Assembly (NCBI RefSeq): GCF_006874425.1 | Contig: NZ_VIJZ01000001.1 | Location: 124,001 to 188,000, forward strand | Source of the DNA: Paenibacillus ottowii | GTDB lineage: Bacteria; Bacillota; Bacilli; Paenibacillales; Paenibacillaceae | Reading direction: 5' to 3' | DNA: 64,000 nt | Made by a program: the position numbers and the translations under genes | The notes under the pieces: generated by a model | The model's database searches: none | What the model was told of the DNA's origin: nothing | Seen by the model: the letters and a program-made list of their open reading frames with translations, nothing else | Shown here: positions 24,559-32,945 of the stretch, one piece after another | How the letters are laid out: every line of letters starts with the position of its first letter | How positions within the stretch are numbered: position 1 is the first letter of the stretch

Positions 24559-25425
24559 ATGAAAATAAATACGAAACTATCCGCACTATGTGTTGCGGCC
24601 ACACTTTTGAGCGCGGCACAGGTCGCCGCTGCTGCACCCGCGGTGACCAATCCAGCGAACACGGCGCAACCAAACGTTGCTAGTCCATCAGCAACAGTAC
24701 CGGCTCAGGTGCCTGCACCAGCAGCATCTGCGTCTGTTGCGACGCCTGCCCCTGCGCAAGCGCCGTCAGTTCCAGCAGCAACAGCTCCAGCCGCTGGTTC
24801 CGTCCCAGCGGCTACACCAGCAGCTCCGTCTGCACCAGCACCGCGCCCATCCGCGTCGGCAGCACCAGCGAAAGCTCCGTCTGTACCATCGACTGCCAAG
24901 CCGATCAAGCCGCAGCAGCCGTCCACTTCGGCGCCAGCTGCAGCTACAGCTACTAGCGTGAATCCAACCCAGCTGGACAAGCTGAACCATGAGAGTGCGG
25001 TTCCGCTTGTGCTCGAGGCGCAGTCTCGTTATCAGTATGCCGTCAGCGGTGGCAAATCATTGGGTCAAGCGTTCCAGTTGAACGGTAAAAGTTACCGCTA
25101 TTTGTCTGAGGACATCGGCACGAAGACCAAATTAATCAACTATCTGACGCAGGTTTATACCAAACAGGCGAGTGAGCAATTTGTCGGCAAATTTTTCGTT
25201 GAAGTCAACGGCAGACTAGCTCAGTTGAACGCAGATGGCGGTAATTTGCTAGAGTTCAGTCGGGCTACGGCGAAGATGGTAACCATGACCCCGGTGAAGC
25301 GCAGCTACCTGCTGACCGTGCCGTATCCGGCAGAAACCAAGAAGGCAAACGAGAAAATCACTGTGAATTTTGAAAAGGTCGGCAGCTACTGGAAGGTCAG
25401 CTCCCCGCCGCATGTCATTTTCTAA
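24559..25425 (+). CDS. iseA: Secreted IseA-like DL-endopeptidase inhibitor with Ala/Pro-rich linker
   Basis: Residues 1-26 are a signal peptide (cut near VAAAA). Residues ~30-145 are almost only Ala, Pro, Ser, Thr and Val, a long flexible linker. Residues ~150-288 resemble Bacillus IseA (YoeB), which binds and inhibits cell-wall DL-endopeptidases: YRYLSEDIGTKTKLINYLTQ, VNGRLAQLNADGGNLLEF, YLLTVPYPAE. Bacillus IseA is 181 aa without such a linker. The linker may let the domain reach through the wall. GGAGGTG lies 9 bp before ATG 24559; a TATAAT box is at 24502. The IseA call rests on recall of the family. Confidence 0.72.
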   Translation: MKINTKLSALCVAATLLSAAQVAAAAPAVTNPANTAQPNVASPSATVPAQVPAPAASASVATPAPAQAPSVPAATAPAAGSVPAATPAAPSAPAPRPSASAAPAKAPSVPSTAKPIKPQQPSTSAPAAATATSVNPTQLDKLNHESAVPLVLEAQSRYQYAVSGGKSLGQAFQLNGKSYRYLSEDIGTKTKLINYLTQVYTKQASEQFVGKFFVEVNGRLAQLNADGGNLLEFSRATAKMVTMTPVKRSYLLTVPYPAETKKANEKITVNFEKVGSYWKVSSPPHVIF

Positions 25426-25517
25426 AATAAGTTTGTGCAACGTTCTTTATAAATAGGGTATAGTGATGTTAAGGCTTGTTTCGTAAGCCCCAATTCAACG
25501 CAGGGGAGAGCTGTGCA

Positions 25518-25763
25518 ATGATGACACCCATCAAGGTAAAAAACGTTAAGGATATTGAGAAGATCAATCAAATCGTATCCAACTATACGTATGACATCTG
25601 GATTCATGGCAAAAGCGGCATGGCAGATGCCAAATCCATTTTAGGCATGTATGTGCTCAAGCTGGATGAGCCGCTAACTCTGGTTGTACCTGACAACGTC
25701 AATCCCAAAAAGCTGTTCAAGGATTTGGAGGAATTTATCCATTTTCCTGCTCAAGCAGAATAA
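25518..25763 (+). CDS. HPr-like protein lacking the catalytic histidine
   Basis: This 81-aa protein has the second half of the HPr fold: GKSGMADAKSILGMYVLKLDEPLTLVVPD, where KSILG matches the regulatory-serine segment around Ser46 of HPr/Crh. The His15 loop (H-A-R-P) is absent, so it cannot accept phosphate from Enzyme I in the normal way; a serine-phosphorylated, Crh-like regulatory role is possible but inferred. GGGGAG lies upstream of the ATG at 25518 (a second ATG follows). Confidence 0.75.
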   Translation: MMTPIKVKNVKDIEKINQIVSNYTYDIWIHGKSGMADAKSILGMYVLKLDEPLTLVVPDNVNPKKLFKDLEEFIHFPAQAE

Positions 25764-25815
25764 ACAGCAAAAAAACACCTGCAGACACTGCATACGCTAT
25801 TATTAGAATTAATGC

Positions 25816-25855
25816 AAAGAAGCCATGGAACTTAGGTTCCATGGCTTCTTTTTTA
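25816..25855. terminator. Bidirectional terminator
   Basis: A perfect stem AAAGAAGCCATGGAAC with loop TTAG separates two convergent genes, with A-run on one side and six T on the other. It slightly overlaps the stop of the FNT gene. Confidence 0.9.
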
Positions 25856-26641
25856 GTGTTCCTCTTCGTCCAAAAACGGGAGGTTGACGGAATAGTACAT
25901 AACCCCCATAAGCAGCACGCCACCTACCAGATTCCCAAGCGTTACCGGAACGAGATTATGGATGACGCCAGCGACGGAGACCGTACCCGGATGATCCAGC
26001 ACGAGCGCAATCGCGAAAGTACACATGTTAGCTACACTATGCTCATATCCCGAAATGAAAAAGCAGAATACAAACAGCATCATGGCGAACATTTTTGCGC
26101 CATTTTCCTTCATAAACATCGGAACAAAAAAGGCGAGGCAGACCAGCCAATTACACAAAATAGCGCGGAAAAACAGCTGCATTGCAGGCGCTTCCATTTT
26201 ATGCTCAACCACGCTCAGCAGAAAGCTGTTCACGCTGGAGGAGTCAAACAGCCCGGTCAAGTAAATAAGGAGTGCAAACACACCCGCCCCCAGCAAATTG
26301 CCTCCATAGCTGGCAGCCCACAGCCGGAGTACCTGCCCCCAGCGCAGCTTCTTACGGAGCGCAGCATAGGTGTAATAGAAGGTGTTGCCAGTGAACAGAT
26401 CCCCGCCGCCATACGCGATCAGAATGATGGCTGCCCCGAACGTGAGCGCTGCCATGGGATAAGTGAGTGGAGAATGCTCCATGTAAAAAAAGTTGCCCGT
26501 CTTGAAGGCGACAATAACACCGAATCCGATAAACATACTCGCCAGCATGGAACGCGCCAAATACCGGAGCAGGCTTTGCTTGTAAATTTTGTACTTCTTA
26601 AGGGCTAGCTGTTCGACATTGCGTAAGCCTTCCGTTTCCAT
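25853..26641 (-). CDS. Formate/nitrite transporter (FNT) family channel
   Basis: The 262-aa membrane protein has six helices and the FNT signatures: GGDLFTGNTFY in the first half and NWLVCLAFFVPMF and CFFISGYEHSVANM in the second, the regions that form the anion filter and the central His (GYEHSVANM). The substrate is probably formate or nitrite, as for NirC/YwcJ. It is not next to formate or nitrite enzymes. AGGAGG precedes the start (ATG at 26641). Confidence 0.9.
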   Translation of the reverse strand: METEGLRNVEQLALKKYKIYKQSLLRYLARSMLASMFIGFGVIVAFKTGNFFYMEHSPLTYPMAALTFGAAIILIAYGGGDLFTGNTFYYTYAALRKKLRWGQVLRLWAASYGGNLLGAGVFALLIYLTGLFDSSSVNSFLLSVVEHKMEAPAMQLFFRAILCNWLVCLAFFVPMFMKENGAKMFAMMLFVFCFFISGYEHSVANMCTFAIALVLDHPGTVSVAGVIHNLVPVTLGNLVGGVLLMGVMYYSVNLPFLDEEEH

Positions 26642-26729
26642 ACCAACGACAACCTCCTATTTTCTCATATCTTAGTCATTAAACCGACATGATTTTTCCT
26701 GAAACATGCCCAGTCTGTTAGCAATTTTG

Positions 26730-27512
26730 TTAGCTTAACAAGCCAAGTTTTTGCAGTCCGTACAAAATACCGTCTTCATCAGCGCGCTTTGTGACCATTT
26801 TAGCGGCGGCTTTGGCTTCATCACAGCTGTTCCCCATCGCGACACTGTTATGTATAGTAGTTATCATCTCCACATCGTTTAATCCATCACCAAAAGCGTA
26901 TTGATTCTCAGCGGCAATGCCCAGTCTGGACGTAATCTCGCGGATGCCCTTGGCCTTGGAGCCAGCGTGAGGAACAACGTCCACCGAACTTGGATGCCAG
27001 CGTACAAAATCAAATGCCTTGAATACCGCTTCATAGAAAGGCTCTTCTTCTTCCGTACACATCAACAGCGTCTGATAAATATCTCTTCCCTGGAAGTAAA
27101 GCGGATCGTATCCGACTGAAATCTTGGCTTTAAGCGTTTGGATCGATTTTTCTACAAGCTCATCGTTAGGAATATTGGCCTTCATGTCCATATGATCCAT
27201 ATATACGAGAGCATGATTATGTGTGAGTGCCAGATCGGTCATCGCTTGCAGGGCTTCTCGATTCAGCGGATTGGTAGCGACGACTTCCCCGCGAAGCACG
27301 ACATATTGCCCGTTAAAGCTAACGTAGGAATCAATTTCTAGCTGCTCACGGATATCTTTGAACATAAAAGGCGCACGTCCTGTTGCGATCGCTACCTCAT
27401 GGCCTTGCTCTTTCAAAGCAAAGATAGCTTTTTTGGCGGTTAACGGCATTTTCTTATCATCGTCCAGTAATGTACCGTCGATATCGAAAAAAATAATTTT
27501 TTTGTCTGACAT
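26730..27512 (-). CDS. Cof-type HAD-IIB phosphatase
   Basis: HAD motif I is FFDIDGTLL with nucleophile Asp10, motif II is AIATGRAPF, and the acidic motif IV is GDGLNDVEM. The IIB cap lies between them. Such enzymes dephosphorylate sugar phosphates, pyridoxal phosphate or FMN with Mg2+. I chose ATG 27512 (260 aa), since AGGTG lies eight bases upstream; TTG 27533 is in frame without a clear site. Substrate unknown. Confidence 0.88.
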   Translation of the reverse strand: MSDKKIIFFDIDGTLLDDDKKMPLTAKKAIFALKEQGHEVAIATGRAPFMFKDIREQLEIDSYVSFNGQYVVLRGEVVATNPLNREALQAMTDLALTHNHALVYMDHMDMKANIPNDELVEKSIQTLKAKISVGYDPLYFQGRDIYQTLLMCTEEEEPFYEAVFKAFDFVRWHPSSVDVVPHAGSKAKGIREITSRLGIAAENQYAFGDGLNDVEMITTIHNSVAMGNSCDEAKAAAKMVTKRADEDGILYGLQKLGLLS

Positions 27513-27710
27513 GTCCTTACACCTGACTTTCAATAATGTATTGTCGAAATAAACTTATACAGATTCATTATATCAAAGGAACTGTTTCTGAATACACAAA
27601 TACGTATAAATCCTCATGAATGTCTGACTTCTATAGCTTACAATATGAAATAAGGATTACTGTAAACTGTAATACCTATCTCCTATTTTCATAGATGGGA
27701 TGTGATCACC

Positions 27711-28352
27711 ATGACAAAAATCCAAGTCACACCGGAGCAGCTGGATAACGTGGCCTCCCAATTTGCCAATGCCCACGGCATACTGTATAACCAGCTAAAC
27801 GGTCTGGATAACACAATGAACCGCCTTCACAACCAGTGGGATGGTATGGAGAGAAACCGTTTTTATAATGACTATCGTACAGCTAAATATACGCTTTCTT
27901 CTATATTAAATAAGGTTCAATCCATTGAAATTGAGCTGAAAAGCATTGCTTTGAAATTTAGAAACGCGGATGGTGGGAGCACACGTGGCTTCTGGTCAGC
28001 CCTGGCAGCAGCGATGAACGCCAGTGCAGCGCTGTCGGGCAGCGAAGAGACTGGAAATCATGCTGAAGATATCGTGAATTCACCAAAGCATATAGACGAG
28101 TGGGAGCAGGCAGACGCGGAGAAATATCATCAATATGAGGAACTATTGAAAAACGCGGAGACCATCGGCGACAAGCAGGTCATGCAGAAAATCCACGACC
28201 AGATGAATGTCCTGCGGCTGCAATACGAGGACTCGGTGATTCGTACAGATTACAATACCGGAGAAATTTCCAAGGTTACATCAGACTCCCTGGTGACCGT
28301 CACTGAACTGACAGGTAAAGATGGAAGAAAAACAGATATATCTGATAGATAA
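27711..28352 (+). CDS. WXG100-like N-terminus of a secreted toxin-type protein (truncated)
   Basis: The first ~95 residues have the WXG100 fold of type VII secretion substrates: two helices around QWDGME (W-D-G in place of W-x-G), then RNRFYNDYRTAKYTL. Residues 95-213 are helical and charged and read like the linker of larger toxins (EKYHQYEELLKNAETIGDKQ). The open frame stops at 28352; the sequence downstream contains clear further coding remnants in other frames, so this is the front of a broken protein. Type VII export is inferred from the WXG domain; no secretion genes are nearby. Confidence 0.65.
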   Translation: MTKIQVTPEQLDNVASQFANAHGILYNQLNGLDNTMNRLHNQWDGMERNRFYNDYRTAKYTLSSILNKVQSIEIELKSIALKFRNADGGSTRGFWSALAAAMNASAALSGSEETGNHAEDIVNSPKHIDEWEQADAEKYHQYEELLKNAETIGDKQVMQKIHDQMNVLRLQYEDSVIRTDYNTGEISKVTSDSLVTVTELTGKDGRKTDISDR

Positions 28353-28663
28353 AAAAGGAAATGTTATAAGTTATGAGTAAAATACAGACAAATACGATGA
28401 CTGGGTCCAAAAGCATACTCAATCAGCCGGAGAGCACGCTCTGGGTGAAACGGCCTAGACCGTTACGGGGTATGGAATGGGTCATATTTTGTCGCGCGGG
28501 ATTGGCGTCAGTGGAGCAGGGGCGGATGCAGTCTTCGGGTGGGGGAGAAACTCGTACCATGATCTACCGAACGAATAAAGAAACCGGACATGTAGAAAAT
28601 ATGTTTATCGTTACCAAAGGTGAGAATAAAATGAAATATCGCTATTGGGAGGATTATAACTAG
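28353..28663 (+). pseudogene. C-terminal remnant of the WXG protein / polymorphic toxin
   Basis: One frame beyond the upstream stop reads [16 protein letters not shown] (28378), [23 protein letters not shown] (28456), then [20 protein letters not shown]; a second shift near 28540 leads to [20 protein letters not shown] and YRYWEDYN before the final stop. So at least two frameshifts and two stops interrupt a single former coding region joined to the WXG gene. I do not recognise the toxin activity. Confidence 0.7.
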
Positions 28664-28946
28664 GTCTTAAGCTAAGAACGAGCAGTATCTACTAAATCTA
28701 CAGTCTTTTTTCTAAAACAGGTGGGAAGCAGTTGGTAACTGTAAACTCGCTATCTGGGGAAATCTGTGGATTTTTTTGTTTACCATTTTTTTCTGAAAAC
28801 CGATATATTAAATAGATGGAATACATATTCAAGTTATTTTAAATTAAAATTCGAAAAAGATTAAATTACTAGTTTTATAGGGGGAAATAGTAAAAAAAAT
28901 ATGAGTATCGTGTTGTTTTGAGAGGGTAGGGAGAGGATGTTACTAT

Positions 28947-29249
28947 ATGCAAGCTAACTATCTAAATCACCCACAATGGCCTATTGAAAAAGATTATGAG
29001 TTTTCAGAGGAAGGCCTCCATTTTACGTACTCTGCGGGTTATAGCTGGGATGAAGTAAAGGGAGTCATTAATACGCTAACTGCTTTTTATATATTGTTGC
29101 CTGATCATAAGTTTATATTGGTTCCCAAACGGGTTTTTTCTAGTAGACTGGAGCACCGACAATTCAAAGAACTGCTGAAAAGCCGGGTCGGATCAGAGAG
29201 ATGGGATTATAAATTTATAGATAAAATGAGCAAATTAAATAGAAAATGA
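28947..29249 (+). CDS. YcxB-like C-terminal domain protein (possible immunity relic)
   Basis: The 100-aa protein matches the C-terminal part of YcxB-like proteins: YEFSEEGLHFTYSAGYSWDE, then AFYILLPDHKFILVPKRVFS. Full members are ~170 aa and begin with two membrane helices, which are missing. It starts with ATG after GAGGATG. It sits behind the broken toxin locus, a position often held by immunity genes, but this role is inference only. The 283 bp before it hold no gene that I can see. Confidence 0.6.
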   Translation: MQANYLNHPQWPIEKDYEFSEEGLHFTYSAGYSWDEVKGVINTLTAFYILLPDHKFILVPKRVFSSRLEHRQFKELLKSRVGSERWDYKFIDKMSKLNRK

Positions 29250-29309
29250 ATATATTTTTCTAGTCAATTAAATTGATGCCTAACACGGTTGTTAAAAGGA
29301 GGAACTCAT

Positions 29310-30254
29310 ATGTATCTTCTATTTTGTAGCGATCCTCTGAATTCTAAAAGTGTGGATATAGATTACCGTGAAGAGTACGAGGTTGCACGGAGTCTTGGTT
29401 TTGATACAGGGTTGGTTAATTTCGATAATCTGATTGAGGATGAACGAGAAAGGTCAGGAGCTAACCCATATATTGCTTCTAAGAATATGCGAGAAAATGT
29501 TGCTATACCGGGAAGCGAGTACGTGAACGCGCTTTACCGTGGATGGATGATAAGGCCGAAAGTGTACGATGCTTGGACTGCATCCTTGGAGGCAAATCGA
29601 ATCAGAATGCTCACAAGTGCTGAGAGTTATAGGAACTGCCACTATTTTCCCAATTCATACTCGTTAATTCAAAATTTTACGCCTCGGAGTGTATGGCTGG
29701 AGCGGGACCAATTGGATGCGGAGCATATTCGAGAGGCGGTCGTGCCTTTTGGAACGACAGCAATAATGGTCAAGGATTTTGTTAAATCACGGAAACATGA
29801 TTGGCTGGACGCCTGTTATATCCCAGATGCGTCAGATCAGGCGCATGTGGAACGGGTAATTCGTCGTTTTATTGAACTTCAGGGAACGGAATTGAATGGA
29901 GGAATTGTGTTAAGGGAGTTTGTACCTTTAGAATTTCTTACCCTTCACCCCAAAAGTGGTATGCCCTTGTCTAAAGAATATCGTCTTTTCTTTATGTTCG
30001 GAGAGCTTGTTTTTACGGTTAATTACTGGGATGAGACGGCATATGAGACAGTTCCTACAGATTTGCAAGAATTTATTCAGATTGCACGTCAAATCCAAAA
30101 TCCATTTTTCACAATGGATATTGCTCGTACACAAGCAGGGCAATGGATTATTATAGAATTGGGAGATGGGCAAGTTTCGGGATTGCCTGAGCACACGGAC
30201 CTTGAAGCGTTCTATACAAATTTAAAAAAAGCGGTGATAAACCGGGGATTATGA
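29310..30254 (+). CDS. ATP-grasp domain protein (DUF4343-type)
   Basis: The 314-aa protein has the ATP-grasp C-terminal lobe: AIMVKDFVKSRKHDW, NGGIVLREFVPLEF, and near the end FTMDIARTQAGQWIIIELGDGQVSG, where Glu and Asp/Gln would bind Mg-ATP. It is probably an enzyme that forms an amide or thioester bond, with unknown substrate. AAAAGGAGG lies eight bases before ATG 29310. It ends shortly before the Ter cluster but a terminator separates them. Confidence 0.75.
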   Translation: MYLLFCSDPLNSKSVDIDYREEYEVARSLGFDTGLVNFDNLIEDERERSGANPYIASKNMRENVAIPGSEYVNALYRGWMIRPKVYDAWTASLEANRIRMLTSAESYRNCHYFPNSYSLIQNFTPRSVWLERDQLDAEHIREAVVPFGTTAIMVKDFVKSRKHDWLDACYIPDASDQAHVERVIRRFIELQGTELNGGIVLREFVPLEFLTLHPKSGMPLSKEYRLFFMFGELVFTVNYWDETAYETVPTDLQEFIQIARQIQNPFFTMDIARTQAGQWIIIELGDGQVSGLPEHTDLEAFYTNLKKAVINRGL

Positions 30255-30256
30255 TA

Positions 30257-30302
30257 AAAGGTGCAGTGCTTCTGTTAGATTGGAAGGCTGCGCCTTTCCA
30301 TT
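30257..30302 (+). terminator. Terminator before Ter cluster
   Basis: A 10-bp stem AAAGGTGCAG/CTGCGCCTTT, one wobble, is followed by CCATTTTT. The rest of 30303-30539 holds no gene; no clear ECF-sigma promoter was found there. Confidence 0.65.
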
Positions 30303-30539
30303 TTTGCACGAGCCTATCATTCTACAAACTTGCAATCGCCCTATCAGATGGGGGATAATGGAAGGGGCACATTTTCGACAGAAAGTAGGGCTAAAGATAG
30401 AAAAGATACCTATAAAAAGTAGATCGGATTTACCGCATTTTTGTATATTATTGTAGAATAAGATCGTAATTCAGGTTATAGTAAAGGAAGAAATTAACTA
30501 GGATAGAATATACCCAAATACGTAATTGTGGAGGGAAAT

Positions 30540-30986
30540 ATGAGTACATTTAAAAATTGGTTGAATACAACTAAAAAAGGACTTGGTGACCAGGTTAAGA
30601 AATTTAAGAATAAAGATTTTATGGAAGCTGTCGTTGCTGGTTGTGCATTAGTGGCATTTGCTGACGGCACTATTAGTGCGGAAGAAAAAACAAAAATGGC
30701 CGGATACATAAATATCAGTGAAGAATTGAAAGTGTTTGACATGGGTGAGGTTATCAACCGTTTCAATCACTATGTAGCGAACTTTGAATTTGCACCTGAA
30801 ATCGGCAAACAGGAAGCATTGAAAGCGATTGGTAAACTGAAAGGCAAGCCTGAAGTAGGCCGACTTGTCGTCGGTGTATGCAGTGCCATTGGTGCAGCTG
30901 ACGGTGACTTTGATGCCGATGAGCGGCGAATTGTTGCTGAAATTTGTGGCGCGCTTGGTTTGAATCCGTCTGAATTTAGTCTGTAA
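30540..30986 (+). CDS. terB: TerB-family tellurite resistance protein
   Basis: The 148-aa helical protein contains two acidic loops typical of TerB metal sites, ALVAFADGTISAEEK and SAIGAADGDFDADERR. TerB proteins are thought to sense metal and connect with TerC at the membrane. GTGGAGGG lies 6 bp upstream of ATG 30540. It is the first gene of the long Ter cluster, 28 bp before the first terD. Confidence 0.92.
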   Translation: MSTFKNWLNTTKKGLGDQVKKFKNKDFMEAVVAGCALVAFADGTISAEEKTKMAGYINISEELKVFDMGEVINRFNHYVANFEFAPEIGKQEALKAIGKLKGKPEVGRLVVGVCSAIGAADGDFDADERRIVAEICGALGLNPSEFSL

Positions 30987-31014
30987 ATTTTATGGAAGGG
31001 AGGTGTGTTAATCA

Positions 31015-31608
31015 GTGGCTGTAATTAATCTGGTCAAGGGCCAGAAAATTGATCTGACCAAGGGAAACACAGGACTAACCAAAGTGATAGCCGGATTGGG
31101 ATGGGACCCTGTACAGTCCAAAGGATTTTTTGGCTTCAAGAAGCAACCCAATATTGATTGTGATGCTTCTGCCATTTTGCTGGATGCCAACGGGAAGCTA
31201 ACTCAGTCGGACAATGTAGTATGCTTCCATAATAAAAAAAGCCCATGCGGCTCAGTCGTGCATTCCGGTGATAATCTGACCGGAGAAGGTGACGGCGATG
31301 ATGAACAAATTATGATTGACCTGGCACGGATTCCGGCCAATATCGATAAAGTGCTTGTTGTTGTGAATATATATGATTGCGTTAACCGGAAACAGGATTT
31401 CGGCATGATCGAGAAAGCGTATATCCGCATTCTGGACGGTGCGAACTCCAAGGAACTGGTGACGTTTAATTTATCTGATAATTTTGAGGGGATGACTGCG
31501 CTGATCTGCGGGGAGCTCTATCGCCATAATAGCGAATGGAAGTTTGCGGCAATCGGGGCAGGTACCCACGCCGTACATATTGATGTGCTGGCTGAGCGTT
31601 ACATGTAA
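31015..31608 (+). CDS. terD: TerD-family protein, first copy
   Basis: The 197-aa protein has the calcium-binding TerD fold. It keeps [17 protein letters not shown], the acidic calcium loop, but the upstream site reads NIDCDASAILL instead of F-D-L-D-x-S. An extra GFFGFKKQP insert follows the conserved GLGWD. It uses a GTG start with GGGAGGTG 11 bp upstream. Family members are cytoplasmic and bind Ca2+; the role in tellurite and stress resistance is not explained. Confidence 0.92.
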   Translation: MAVINLVKGQKIDLTKGNTGLTKVIAGLGWDPVQSKGFFGFKKQPNIDCDASAILLDANGKLTQSDNVVCFHNKKSPCGSVVHSGDNLTGEGDGDDEQIMIDLARIPANIDKVLVVVNIYDCVNRKQDFGMIEKAYIRILDGANSKELVTFNLSDNFEGMTALICGELYRHNSEWKFAAIGAGTHAVHIDVLAERYM

Positions 31609-31654
31609 TTTTAGGTTGCTCCTACAAAACTAATAAGAAACGGGGTACTTACTC

Positions 31655-32230
31655 ATGGCAATTAACTTATCCAAAGGTCAAAAGATTGATTTGACGAAAA
31701 CAAATCCAGGTTTGTCCAAAATCACGGTTGGTCTCGGCTGGGACACCAATAAGTACGATGGCGGTAAAGATTTTGACTTGGACGTATCCGTATTTTTGGC
31801 GAATGCGGACGGCAAAGTGGAAACAGAAAAGAACTTTGTCTTCTTTAATAATCCACAAAACGAAAACGGTTCTGTTGTTCATACCGGAGATAACCGTACA
31901 GGTGAAGGTGACGGAGACGACGAGCAAATTAAGGTTGATCTGAGCAGCGTGCCTGCTAACGTAGAAAAGATCGCCTTTACGATTACAATCTATGAGGCTC
32001 AAGAACGCAACCAAAACTTTGGACAAGTGTCCCGTGCTTATGCCCGTATCGTAAATGAGGCTAACAACGAAGAATTGGTTCGCTTTGATCTGGGAGAAGA
32101 TTTCTCGATCGAAACAGGCGTCGTGGTAGGCGAATTGTATCGCCACAACGGTGAGTGGAAGTTCAATGCCATTGGCAGCGGCTACCAGGACGGTCTTGCA
32201 GGGTTGACACGCGATTACGGTTTAGCTTAA
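31655..32230 (+). CDS. terD: TerD-family protein, second copy (YceD-like)
   Basis: This 191-aa copy is the closest to the canonical family (general stress protein 16U): [20 protein letters not shown] and [17 protein letters not shown] are both intact, giving two calcium sites. CGGGGTAC precedes the ATG. In B. subtilis the equivalent genes form the sigma-B/ECF-controlled yceC-yceH operon. Confidence 0.94.
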   Translation: MAINLSKGQKIDLTKTNPGLSKITVGLGWDTNKYDGGKDFDLDVSVFLANADGKVETEKNFVFFNNPQNENGSVVHTGDNRTGEGDGDDEQIKVDLSSVPANVEKIAFTITIYEAQERNQNFGQVSRAYARIVNEANNEELVRFDLGEDFSIETGVVVGELYRHNGEWKFNAIGSGYQDGLAGLTRDYGLA

Positions 32231-32261
32231 AAAATCCACACAAAGAAGGCAGGTATGCAGT

Positions 32262-32843
32262 ATGACCATTAGTCTTTCCAAAGGACAACGTATTGATCTG
32301 ACCAAAACGAATCCAGGCTTGACTCGTGTTGTTGTAGGTCTTGGCTGGGATACCAATAAATACAGTGGCGGCGCTGAATTTGACTTGGACGCTTCAGCGT
32401 TTCTGCTGTATGAAGACGGTAAAGCGAAGGCAGCTGACGATTTTGTATTCTACAATAACCCAACAGGTGGAGCAGGTGCTGTTACTCATACAGGCGATAA
32501 CCGCACGGGTGAGGGCGACGGGGATGACGAGCAAATTATTATTGATTTTGCAAAGGTTCCAGCGAACATCCACCGTATCGGGATTACCGTTACGATATAC
32601 GACTATGAGGCACGTGCGCAAAACTTTGGACAAGTGTCCAATGCTTTTGTACGTGTGGTAGATGCGGCAACGGATCGTGAAGTGCTACGCTACGATTTGG
32701 GTGAGGATTTCTCCACCGAAACAGCTGTGGTATTCTGTGAATTTTACCGTCAGAATGCGGACTGGAAGTTCCAGGCTATTGGTAGTGGCTTTGCTGGTGG
32801 ATTGGGTGCGCTTGCTAAAAACTATGGCTTGGACGCTCAATAA
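32262..32843 (+). CDS. terD: TerD-family protein, third copy (YceE-like)
   Basis: The 193-aa protein is very similar to the previous copy in its first half ([45 protein letters not shown]). Both calcium sites are intact. AGGCAGG precedes the ATG, 31 bp after the previous stop. The two copies are a clear tandem duplication. Confidence 0.94.
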   Translation: MTISLSKGQRIDLTKTNPGLTRVVVGLGWDTNKYSGGAEFDLDASAFLLYEDGKAKAADDFVFYNNPTGGAGAVTHTGDNRTGEGDGDDEQIIIDFAKVPANIHRIGITVTIYDYEARAQNFGQVSNAFVRVVDAATDREVLRYDLGEDFSTETAVVFCEFYRQNADWKFQAIGSGFAGGLGALAKNYGLDAQ

Positions 32844-32945
32844 TATCCACTTGGGGGTGGTGTCCAAAGGGCGCTACCCTTTCTTTTTAGGCCATTGGCA
32901 TGGCGTACGCTGAACACGACAAACGGACAGAAAGGTGACACACTC

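Noticed and set aside
24677..24990. Leu/Gln/Arg-rich and Gly/Ala-rich frames over the Ala/Pro linker
   Set aside because: GC-rich repeated codons of the IseA-like linker leave other frames open by chance; only the main frame has a signal peptide and conserved domain.
25841..26608. 255-codon plus-strand frame
   Set aside because: It lies antisense to the FNT channel gene and has no recognisable domain; the FNT reading has all family motifs.
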